This document shows positions 1 through 4,731 of a stretch of DNA of 6,621 bases, piece after piece. Position numbers and translations under genes: made by a program. How positions within the stretch are numbered: the stretch's first letter is position 1; each line of letters starts with the position of its first letter. The stretch covers positions 1 through 6,621 of the forward strand of contig JAEWKG010000325.1 in the NCBI GenBank assembly GCA_023386135.1, given 5' to 3'. The notes below the pieces were generated by a model that ran no database searches, was not told the DNA's origin, and saw only the letters and a list, made by a program, of their open reading frames with translations. The DNA is from Pseudomonadota bacterium (lineage in GTDB: Bacteria > Pseudomonadota > Alphaproteobacteria > Sphingomonadales > Sphingomonadaceae).

Positions 1-200
1 CACCGGACCCGTCCGACGATCGAGAACGGGCCGCGGCAGACTTCCACGTACGAACCCAGCGGCGGCGGCGGTATATGGCGCACCATCATCCCGCGGGATG
101 ACACGTTGCAGATGTAGGAGTCCCCCCAGCCAATCTCGGACTTAAGCCGCGCCTTGAGGCTGACCGAGACACGGATTTCGCGTGCACGCTTCTGTGACAT
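1..200 (-). CDS. PilZ-domain protein (c-di-GMP receptor), partial, C-terminus beyond the left edge
   Basis: The reverse strand reads ATG at 200-198 and stays open to the window edge, giving 66 residues that begin MSQKRAREIRVSVSLKAR. PilZ domains bind cyclic di-GMP through an N-terminal arginine-rich stretch and a later (D/N)xSxxG motif. Here the arginines are R5, R7 and R10 (spacing not the textbook RxxxR) and the second motif is NVSSRG at about residues 34-39, followed by beta-strand-like hydrophobic segments. A short stand-alone PilZ protein starting this way is common in sphingomonads (recalled family knowledge). ATG 200 was chosen because no other ATG, GTG or TTG lies in frame between it and the upstream stop. 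The start is directly preceded by a long inverted repeat (202-236), with only weak purine runs as a candidate ribosome site. The role is probably a c-di-GMP effector of motility or envelope functions; the partner is unknown. Confidence 0.8.
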   Translation of the reverse strand, partial: MSQKRAREIRVSVSLKARLKSEIGWGDSYICNVSSRGMMVRHIPPPPLGSYVEVCRGPFSIVGRVR

Positions 201-201
201 C

Positions 202-236
202 AGGTGTCGGACCTTTGCTACCCGGTCTCGACACCT
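202..236 (-). promoter_or_regulatory. Inverted repeat abutting the PilZ start codon (hairpin or operator)
   Basis: On the plus strand AGGTGTCGGACC (202-213) is matched by GGTCTCGACACCT (224-236). This gives 8 bp plus 4 bp of complementarity interrupted by one bulged base, with a 10-base loop. In the mRNA the stem would end one base before the ATG, and the purine-rich bases that could act as a ribosome site (GGGTAG, AAAGG) fall mainly in the loop. It could be a translational control hairpin or a dyad bound by a regulator. The pairing is seen directly; the function is inferred. Confidence 0.45.
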
Positions 237-384
237 ATCGCGATTTCAGTCACTTTTTCAGGAAGATAGGGCTCAGTGGTTTCCCGCATCGTGCCGTGGT
301 GACCGCGAGGCGGCGCATAGGCGCCTCTCGCTTAATTCGCAGCACGCGACGCTTGACTGGAAACCGCGCCATCCGCAAAAATAG
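237..384. other. Intergenic region between the PilZ and DUF2442 genes
   Basis: Short open frames on the plus strand cross this stretch, but their translations are arginine- and serine-rich, low in hydrophobic pattern and match no family I recognise. Both flanking genes point left, so this segment should contain the PilZ leader and perhaps its promoter. I see no convincing -35/-10 pair or terminator with a T-tract. Confidence 0.4.
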
Positions 385-624
385 TTAGCGCGGAGGAACG
401 GTCGCCTCAAAGCGGAGCAAGCCGGCGAGGCCGACATCTTCATCAAGCCGGGGCCAATGAACGCCCTCGCCGGCGGCGCAGATCTTCCAATCCTGCAGCT
501 GGCTTGGTTCCGCAGCTTTCAGGCGCGGAAACCACGACAGCGGCGCCGAAAGCCTTCTCCCATCTGACAGGACGACTGTCAGGGTGTCTTGCGTGAATCC
601 GACGTCGGTAATTTGCACGGCCAT
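385..624 (-). CDS. DUF2442 domain-containing protein
   Basis: A 79-residue protein beginning MAVQITDVGFTQDTLTVVLS. The domain covers almost the whole length: an opening strand pair, the DGRRLSAPLSWFPRL core (about residues 21-35), then GVHWPRLDEDVGLAGLL near the end. The pattern 'DGR..sapLswfPrL...hWp.lDEDv.v.gLL' is characteristic of DUF2442, a small family often encoded beside DUF4160 proteins in toxin-antitoxin-like pairs and sometimes fused to a helix-turn-helix. No DUF4160 partner is visible on either side and no DNA-binding extension is present, so this is an orphan. ATG 624 is preferred over an upstream TTG at 636 because a GGGA run lies six bases before the ATG. Biochemical function is unknown. 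Confidence 0.8.
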   Translation of the reverse strand: MAVQITDVGFTQDTLTVVLSDGRRLSAPLSWFPRLKAAEPSQLQDWKICAAGEGVHWPRLDEDVGLAGLLRFEATVPPR

Positions 625-761
625 CTGACGTCCCAATCTGGCAAAATTAGCAGGCAGCGGGAAGACTTTTCGGGCGCCGGAAGAGTCAATGCAAGTTTCT
701 CGCCAGAGGCATTCGGAGGTGACAGTCCCGACCGATCGGGCTAGGCAAACTGCCTAAGGGT
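625..761. other. Upstream region of the DUF2442 gene
   Basis: This stretch lies between the DUF2442 start and the stop codon of the decayed CtrA-like fragment. No open frame with a recognisable product is visible on either strand. It should hold the DUF2442 promoter if the gene is expressed independently, but no clear consensus is seen. Confidence 0.35.
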
Positions 762-940
762 TCAGGCGGCTGCGCGCTCGGTATTGGGGTCATGAAGCAC
801 GTAGCCACGGCCCCCATACGGCTCGATGTACTCTTCGCCGGCCCGACGGATCTTCTGCCGCAGCTTGCAGATGAAAGGTCGATGATCCTCAGCTCGGGCT
901 CGTCTCGGGCAGTGGCGAAGTATGGTAAGCGACCTTTAAC
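762..940 (-). pseudogene. Remnant of a CtrA-family (OmpR-type winged-helix) response regulator, C-terminal end only
   Basis: Read on the reverse strand, one frame gives DEPELRIIDL (about 905-876) and a second frame, shifted by one base, gives ICKLRQKIRRAGEEYIEP, then GGRGYVLHDP, ending at TGA (762-764). CtrA-type C-termini carry the same blocks in the same order (DEPELKIIDVFICKLRKKL, then a YIE..WGRGYVLRDP hairpin). Restoring one base between D-L and F-I-C joins the frames. Further upstream a weaker match (about 936-912) reads RSLT then ILRH, as if internal codons had been lost. The receiver domain and most of the DNA-binding domain are missing. It is therefore a decayed fragment, either of a duplicated chromosomal gene or of a plasmid or phage-borne CtrA homologue. 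It should not make a working regulator. Confidence 0.75.
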
Positions 941-1253
941 TCCTAACCCAAGAATCCACTGTTCTGCAGTACGCGCCGCCCGGGTCTACGTACTGTGTGA
1001 CGGAGCGGCCGATCCTTGCAATCTCGGCCTCTGCCGCTTACCGGAAACTTCGATCGCGCACTCCAGGGAGAACCTTGATGGGTTTCTCACAGCGATCTTG
1101 CGCCTCGATTCAACCATCGTGCAGTGCTCCGCGCGTTGGTCAGGCATGTCGGCGCGGCTATGTTCCACGCATCAATCTCTTTACGGCGAAGGGCTTTCGC
1201 AAATCCTCCCGTTTGATACGGCCGCGCCATAAACATAACGGGGTTTCGCGGTA
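941..1253. other. Stretch of about 310 bases without a supportable gene
   Basis: All six frames are short and composition-driven. The minus-strand frame 986-1168 contains RRKIAVRNPSRFSLECAIEV, which distantly recalls the start of a PilZ-like domain, but it lacks the second PilZ motif and loses resemblance after about 45 residues. It may be another decayed gene piece next to the CtrA-like remnant. No RNA gene, repeat array or terminator is evident. Confidence 0.4.
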
Positions 1254-1511
1254 GTGACGGGTCAAAATGTAGCGGGCGCTGCGTCTCGCATGCGGGCGGC
1301 TGACCTGGTTGCTCGCGTGAGTTCTAGCGAGCAGCGCATGCTCGATCTCATCGTGGACGGCCACTCGCTGATCAAAATAGCAGGTGAACTAGGCCTCTCG
1401 CTTGAAGAGACGGTCCTGATAAAGGCGGCTTTGCTGCGAAAGCTCGAGGCTAAGACGACCGCCGATCTCGTTCGGATCGGTTTGTATGCCCAGGCAGAAG
1501 CGGGTCACTGA
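1254..1511 (+). CDS. Stand-alone LuxR/FixJ-type helix-turn-helix protein
   Basis: An 85-residue protein whose residues 23-78 form a LuxR (GerE) DNA-binding domain: SSSEQRMLDLIVDGHS (helix 1 and turn), IKIAGELGLSLEETVLIKAAL (scaffold and recognition helices), then RKLEAKTTADLVRIGLYA, equivalent to the usual 'KLgAks.adLVriai' end. The normal signature has TV-x-x-H-x-x-N in the recognition helix; here it is TVLIKAALL, so DNA-contact residues are divergent. No receiver or other sensory domain precedes it, and only a short N-terminal tail is present. It could be a small free-standing regulator or the surviving tail of a FixJ-type response regulator. Start is uncertain: GTG 1254 gives the longest form, ATG 1290 also retains the whole domain, and neither has a strong ribosome site. 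Its 3' end overlaps the convergent unknown gene by about 62 bases. Confidence 0.7.
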   Translation: MTGQNVAGAASRMRAADLVARVSSSEQRMLDLIVDGHSLIKIAGELGLSLEETVLIKAALLRKLEAKTTADLVRIGLYAQAEAGH

Positions 1512-1935
1512 CCTGGCTCGCACCATCCTCGAGCGCCAACAGACATCTCGTCCAAGCGGACAGCACGGCAGTGGCCACAGTGCTGCCAGTACCACTAATC
1601 GCGCGGTTCAAGATTACACAGCTGATGGTCGCTCGAACGCTCTGGCCGGCGCCGGCTGGCTCGACGGTCAATGCGGCAGGTTGGGCGATCAAATGCCGGG
1701 CCGCCTGATCGAGATCACCGGCTGCGAGGAGCGCTTCAAATTGGTCTTCGTTGATCGCCAGCCCAACGACATCACGAAACGGCAAGGGCGTCAACTGACG
1801 CAGGTGGCTTGCATGACGCAGTGAGCTTTCAACGCCCCCCAGATCGCCGTTGGCGATCTTCTCGACCCTTCTGAACCACAATTTCGCATCCAGAGGCTCG
1901 ATTGGCACCGTCATCCCGCCACTCTTACTCAGCAC
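1450..1935 (-). CDS. Conserved-looking hypothetical protein, 161 residues
   Basis: I do not recognise a named domain. The protein has a helical, amphipathic middle (INEDQFEALLAAGDLDQAAR, residues 61-80) and a later segment reading VRATISCVILNRAISGTG, then VATAVLSAWTRCLLALE (about 100-136). Regular hydrophobic spacing and charge balance suggest a real soluble protein rather than a shadow. The tail after residue 136 is rich in S, R and P, and it is this part that runs into the convergent LuxR-type gene, so the native stop may once have been earlier. GTG 1935 gives the longest form; ATG 1914 (MTVPIEPLDAKLWFRRVEKI) is a good alternative, with AAGAG about eight bases upstream. It lies 34 bases after the DUF6961-like gene on the same strand and is probably co-transcribed with it. 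Confidence 0.55.
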   Translation of the reverse strand: MLSKSGGMTVPIEPLDAKLWFRRVEKIANGDLGGVESSLRHASHLRQLTPLPFRDVVGLAINEDQFEALLAAGDLDQAARHLIAQPAALTVEPAGAGQSVRATISCVILNRAISGTGSTVATAVLSAWTRCLLALEDGASQVSDPLLPGHTNRSERDRRSS

Positions 1936-1969
1936 AAGAGCGGCGCACCTAAAGGAATATCAGCATTTT

Positions 1970-2203
1970 TCAACGAATATGGAGTGCAGCGCAGAGTATC
2001 TGCCTGTCCTGCGGGATCGATGTGAGTTTCCACTCGCGTGGCAGGTCGTAGCGGTCGGCGACGGCTCGCCACATGGCAATGCCGGCTTCATCGCCAGCAT
2101 TCGCAAGGCGAACGATCTGCTCCGCGATGTGCTCGGGTCCCCTGCGGCCGTGGGTCTTCTCTACCCACAGCGCGACGCCCCTCAGTTCCTGCTCGCCGGT
2201 CAT
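1970..2203 (-). CDS. DUF6961-family protein
   Basis: A 77-residue protein starting MTGEQELRGVALWVEKTHG and continuing GPEHIAEQIVRLANAGDEAG, then IAMWRAVADRYDLPREW. The order 'EqELwgvAlWVEkthG..gp.fIAeqi.rLalaGDeaGiamW..va' matches the DUF6961 family as I recall it from sphingomonads; its function is unknown. The protein is predicted all-helical and soluble. Start choice: ATG 2203 rather than the in-frame upstream ATG at 2215, because ATG 2203 overlaps the TGA of the preceding small gene as ATGA, a classic translational-coupling arrangement. The residues after DRYDLPREW look less conserved. It is the middle gene of a three-gene minus-strand cluster with a tiny membrane peptide before it and a 161-residue unknown protein after it. 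Confidence 0.7.
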   Translation of the reverse strand: MTGEQELRGVALWVEKTHGRRGPEHIAEQIVRLANAGDEAGIAMWRAVADRYDLPREWKLTSIPQDRQILCAALHIR

Positions 2204-2295
2204 GGCAGCAGCCATGCGAATGACTGAGCGAGGCCCGCGAGCATCAGCACACCGAGGACGCAGGCTTCAACCGTTATCCGTCGTTCTTCATTCAT
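2200..2295 (-). CDS. Small membrane peptide gene (31 residues) upstream of the DUF6961 gene
   Basis: The reverse strand encodes MNEERRITVEACVLGVLMLA followed by GLAQSFAWLLP and a stop. Residues 1-6 are charged and polar, about 9-30 form one hydrophobic helix, and the peptide ends right after it, so a single-pass inner-membrane peptide with the charged N-terminus inside is expected. Its TGA (2202-2200) overlaps the ATG of the DUF6961-like gene by 4 bases (ATGA). The frame is closed by TAG upstream, so ATG 2295 is the only ATG start. The ribosome site is weak (GGCTCCGG region). No homologue is recognised. The coupling and the hydrophobic pattern support a real small gene; a leader peptide that serves to open translation of the next gene is the alternative. 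Confidence 0.5.
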   Translation of the reverse strand: MNEERRITVEACVLGVLMLAGLAQSFAWLLP

Positions 2296-2611
2296 GCGCG
2301 TAACCGGAGCCTAGAATGCGCCTCCGCGAGCACGCTAGCGCGATGCTCGCAAATGAAGCCCGTGAGCGCGGATCGCCGGCGGCTCGAGCTTCGTCCTTGC
2401 AGCAGATCATCCCCTTCGCTGCGACTCGTCTGAGCGTGAGATCTTCGGCAGCTGGTCGATCCTGCGCCTTGCCGACCCCACCTCGTTGGCAGCGATCAGC
2501 ACCGGCTTGGGCGCAAAATTCCTATCTAATGCGGACAATCACGGTGTCCGCCTTTACCGAACATTCGGATCTGAGGCGCACAGGCTGAAGCAGCAATTCG
2601 AGCTCGGGTCG
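2296..2611. other. Stretch of about 315 bases between divergent genes, apparently decayed coding sequence
   Basis: It separates the minus-strand small gene (start 2295) from the plus-strand GGDEF gene (start 2612), so it should hold both promoters, though no clear -35/-10 is evident. Two overlapping signals of coding sequence are seen: the GGDEF frame stays open upstream to about 2372, and the minus strand carries a 43-codon frame resembling a regulator N-terminus (listed separately). At most one can be the true reading. A short plus-strand frame beginning at 2316 looks like a shadow. Confidence 0.4.
2407..2538 (-). pseudogene. Possible N-terminal fragment of a MarR-like regulator
   Basis: On the reverse strand a 43-codon frame starts at TTG 2538 and reads FAPKPVLIAANEVGSARRRI, then DQLPKIS, before a stop at 2407. 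The 'rPVLIAAn..gsArr.i..l' pattern resembles the receiver-like N-terminus of MarR-type regulators of sphingomonads as I recall them, which are about 300 residues long. Nothing further of such a protein is visible downstream, so this would be a truncated or frameshifted remnant. Recognition is weak, and the reading competes with an open frame on the opposite strand. Confidence 0.25.
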
Positions 2612-3799
2612 ATGACTGCCGCTTACATTCTCGGCATAAACATGTTCGTCGCGGCTGTCTTCGCCGTCGCATTCGGTGTGGTCGCAGCGACCAATCGCGC
2701 CGCCCTTGGCGCCCGCTGGATGGCGGCTGGATACGCGCTCGGCATCATCGACATATTGCTCGAGATCGGATTACACTGGCAGACTGATCCCACGCCGTTC
2801 GCGGTCAGCATCTTCCTGGTCTTCCTAGCTGCGACGACTCTATGCTTGATTGGTGTCGCTACCCACTATCGGAGCCCGCCGCCGCGCGCCGCTATCAGCG
2901 CGATCTGGATCGCAAGCCTGCTCGCCATTCCGATCATCTTCACGCTGCCCTACGGATCAGCGCTGCGCGCGCTGCTTTATCAGGCGCCCTATATTGCCGC
3001 GCAATCCCTGATTAGCTGGGTCATCCTCCGCTCGCAAAGCCGGCAACCGCTGGACCTGCTGCTTGCGGCGCTGAGCGGGCTCACCGCCCTCACCTATCTG
3101 GCGAAGCCGGCGATCGCCATGATCGTAGGCTCCGCGGCGGGACCCCAGTCGTACATGACGACCACCTATGCGGCGATCTCGCAAAGCATCGGGTCGGTCA
3201 CTCTCATCACGCTGGCGCTTGTCCTGCTCCTGGTCATGATGCGCGACACCACGGCGGAGATGATCGCCCGGTCCGAAACCGATCCGCTGTCGGGAGTGCT
3301 CAATCGGCGTGGCTTCGAGGCGCAGGCGGTGCGATTATTGGCGTCCGCGCGACAGACGAACCAGCACGTCGCAATCGTGACCGCGGATCTCGACCATTTC
3401 AAATCAATAAACGACGAGTTTGGTCATGCGGCCGGAGATGGCGTCATCGCGCATTTTGGCAGGCTGCTCCGCGAGCTGGCGAACGAGCATGCGATCATTG
3501 CCCGGCTGGGCGGCGAGGAGTTTGCGGTCCTGCTCCCTGGAGCCAACGTGGTGCAAGGCCGTCGCTATGCAGAGGCGGTACGTGCAACGCTCGCAGCTGC
3601 TCCGCTAGATGTTCTGGCGGGCAAGCGCGTCGTCACGGCATCGTTCGGCGTGGCCCAGAAGGCGCCCGAGGATAGCTTCTTCGAGCTGCTCCGGCGGTCC
3701 GACGTGGCTCTCTACAAAGCGAAGCGAGGCGGACGAAACAAGGTGTGCCTGTCACTGATGGAATGGCCAGCCTCATCGGCCCTCGCGTCCGTGGGCTGA
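2612..3799 (+). CDS. Membrane-bound diguanylate cyclase (GGDEF domain)
   Basis: This 395-residue enzyme is predicted to make cyclic di-GMP from two GTP at the inner membrane. Residues about 4-209 contain six or seven hydrophobic helices (about 4-28, 37-54, 62-85, 94-114, 122-139, 146-174, 186-209), an integral sensor region of no named type that I recognise. The GGDEF domain starts at TDPLSGVLNRRGF (about 223) and runs to ALYKAKRGGRNKV (about 366-378). The metal-binding Asp is in DLDHFKSINDEFGH (D259) and the active-site loop is GGEEF (300-304), both intact, so catalysis is expected. The inhibitory RxxD motif five residues before GGEEF is absent (NEHA instead), so product inhibition at that site is unlikely. 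No EAL domain is present. ATG 2612 is chosen because the first helix begins right after it. The frame is open further upstream, with a TTG at 2486, but that part resembles no signal or domain. The gene appears monocistronic. Confidence 0.92.
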   Translation: MTAAYILGINMFVAAVFAVAFGVVAATNRAALGARWMAAGYALGIIDILLEIGLHWQTDPTPFAVSIFLVFLAATTLCLIGVATHYRSPPPRAAISAIWIASLLAIPIIFTLPYGSALRALLYQAPYIAAQSLISWVILRSQSRQPLDLLLAALSGLTALTYLAKPAIAMIVGSAAGPQSYMTTTYAAISQSIGSVTLITLALVLLLVMMRDTTAEMIARSETDPLSGVLNRRGFEAQAVRLLASARQTNQHVAIVTADLDHFKSINDEFGHAAGDGVIAHFGRLLRELANEHAIIARLGGEEFAVLLPGANVVQGRRYAEAVRATLAAAPLDVLAGKRVVTASFGVAQKAPEDSFFELLRRSDVALYKAKRGGRNKVCLSLMEWPASSALASVG

Positions 3800-3872
3800 C
3801 ACGTAGGTGTGCGATTGGCAGTTCGGCGGTTGATTGGTTTTTGCCATGCGCGAAACGACAGCCAACCCCCTT

Positions 3873-3924
3873 CCGCTGACAAAAGCGGCTGTTCCGCAAA
3901 TGAGCCGAAAGCGGACTTTCCGCT
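3873..3924. repeat. Two short hairpins with repeated AAAGCGG motif after the GGDEF gene
   Basis: CCGCT (3873-3877) pairs with AGCGG (3884-3888), and AGCGGA (3910-3915) pairs perfectly with TCCGCT (3919-3924) across a 3-base loop. AAAGCGG occurs at 3882-3888 and 3908-3914. Neither stem is followed by a T-run, so a standard intrinsic terminator is not supported. Possible roles are factor-assisted mRNA 3' end formation or a dispersed intergenic repeat. Confidence 0.35.
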
Positions 3925-3963
3925 CCTGGGCCAAGGTGCCGTCAAAGCTGACCTGCGCTGCAC

Positions 3964-4092
3964 TCGCTCGACGCGGGCGAGATCACAGACAAGGGCTACA
4001 TCAACCATCGCACCGTGCTCAATCGCCGGAGGGCGATCGTCGCGGAGATGTACCGATGCACGACTTGGCGCTCGATTCACAAACTCGAATGA
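3964..4092 (+). pseudogene. Orphan C-terminal fragment of an acyl-CoA/feruloyl-CoA synthetase (AMP-forming)
   Basis: The plus-strand frame reads SLDAGEITDKGYINHRTVLN, then RRRAIVAEMY, followed by a short unrelated tail to TGA at 4090-4092. The blocks 'DAGEITDKGYINqRaVL.RRa.lVe.lY' form the extreme C-terminus of a group of AMP-forming acyl-CoA and feruloyl-CoA synthetases (recalled family knowledge); these enzymes are normally around 600 residues. Only about 30 conserved residues remain, a stop codon lies in frame just upstream (about 3948-3950), and no start, AMP-binding motif or other domain is present. It is a relic of a lost gene, evidence of deletion or rearrangement immediately left of the operon that starts at 4348. 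Confidence 0.65.
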
Positions 4093-4095
4093 GTG

Positions 4096-4114
4096 GAGCT
4101 AATTATCTTAGCTC
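4096..4114. repeat. Perfect 7-bp inverted repeat
   Basis: GAGCTAA (4096-4102) and TTAGCTC (4108-4114) pair perfectly around the 5-base loop TTATC. It lies just after the synthetase relic and well before the response regulator operon. There is no T-run on the plus strand, so an operator or weak hairpin is as likely as a terminator. Confidence 0.35.
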
Positions 4115-4347
4115 AATTCATCGATCTGATGACCGTGGTCTGTGACACTGAATTCCGGGGACGGCTTGCCTACCGTGAAGAACGGGTCACCGGATTTTTC
4201 CGGAAATTTTCGTTAGTTAACGCGTCAGCACACTTGCAGGCCACGCCGGGCCGGGCTGATGACGAACGGCGCTGAACGGTGGGATTGCTGTCACTTCTTA
4301 TGCCGAACTTAACCAATCCATCACCGTCGATCGCCTAGGACGTGCCC
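4115..4347. promoter_or_regulatory. Upstream region of the response regulator operon
   Basis: This noncoding stretch should contain the promoter of the operon beginning at 4348. It is distinctly more AT-rich in 4190-4220 than its surroundings and includes the palindrome TTTCCGGAAA (4197-4206). TTAAC-type hexamers occur at 4217-4221 and 4309-4314, but not with the TTAA-N7-TTAA spacing of a CtrA box. The only clear functional site is AGGA (4337-4340), seven bases before ATG 4348. I cannot assign a -35/-10 pair with confidence. Confidence 0.4.
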
Positions 4348-4731
4348 ATGAGTGCCGTGCCTGTCGTTCTGATCGCCGATGACGAACCGCTGTTGACCGA
4401 ACTGCTGGAATTCCGCCTCGGGGCGCGCGGTTACCAGACCGTGGTCGCGCATGACGGGCGTGAGGCGTTGGCCAAGCTCGACGAGGCGGAGCCACAGGCG
4501 GTGGTGCTCGACATGATGATGCCGGTGCACGACGGCTTCGAGGTGCTGCGGCGAATGCGTGCGAACAGCAAGTACGCCGAAACCCCGGTGATCATGCTCA
4601 CTGCGCGGCGTGGCGAGGCCGATGTCGTCGGCGCGCTGGAACTCGGCGCGGACGATTATCTGGTGAAGCCGTTCCTCCCAGAGGAGCTAATGATCCGCCT
4701 GGGGCGGTTGCTGGCCGGCAAGAAGGTATGA
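4348..4731 (+). CDS. Single-domain response regulator (CheY-like receiver)
   Basis: A 127-residue protein made of one receiver domain and no output domain. The phosphorylation pocket is complete: acidic pair D11-D12 (IADDEP), phospho-acceptor D55 (VVLDMMMP), T85 (IMLTAR) and K107 (LVKPF). Domain ends match the usual length of about 120 residues. Signalling must therefore go through protein-protein contact or a phosphorelay, and its histidine kinase is not in the window. ATG 4348 is chosen over GTG 4342 because AGGA lies seven bases before the ATG. Its TGA overlaps the ATG of the next gene by four bases (ATGA, 4728-4731), so it is the first gene of a coupled operon with a YaiO-like outer-membrane protein and a HEAT-repeat protein. 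This suggests that it controls the apparatus those genes encode, possibly by direct binding. Confidence 0.92.
   Translation: MSAVPVVLIADDEPLLTELLEFRLGARGYQTVVAHDGREALAKLDEAEPQAVVLDMMMPVHDGFEVLRRMRANSKYAETPVIMLTARRGEADVVGALELGADDYLVKPFLPEELMIRLGRLLAGKKV

Noticed and set aside
154..388. Two overlapping plus-strand open frames of 68 and 76 codons at the left edge
   Set aside because: They run antisense to the PilZ start and its leader, have arginine/serine-rich translations and no ribosome site or family resemblance.
986..1168. Minus-strand 60-codon frame with a vaguely PilZ-like start (RRKIAVR, FSLECAI)
   Set aside because: The (D/N)xSxxG motif is missing and the resemblance stops after a few tens of residues; too weak to call a gene or a pseudogene.
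1486..1824. A 112-codon plus-strand frame beginning inside the LuxR-type gene
   Set aside because: It is antisense to the 161-residue minus-strand protein, which has the better amphipathic pattern and an operon neighbour.
3910..3924. Perfect 6-bp hairpin as an intrinsic terminator for the GGDEF gene
   Set aside because: No T-run follows the stem, and it lies more than 100 bases after the stop codon.
4213..4314. TTAAC-type hexamers as CtrA binding sites before the response regulator operon
   Set aside because: No pair has the required 7-base spacing, and single hexamers are expected by chance.
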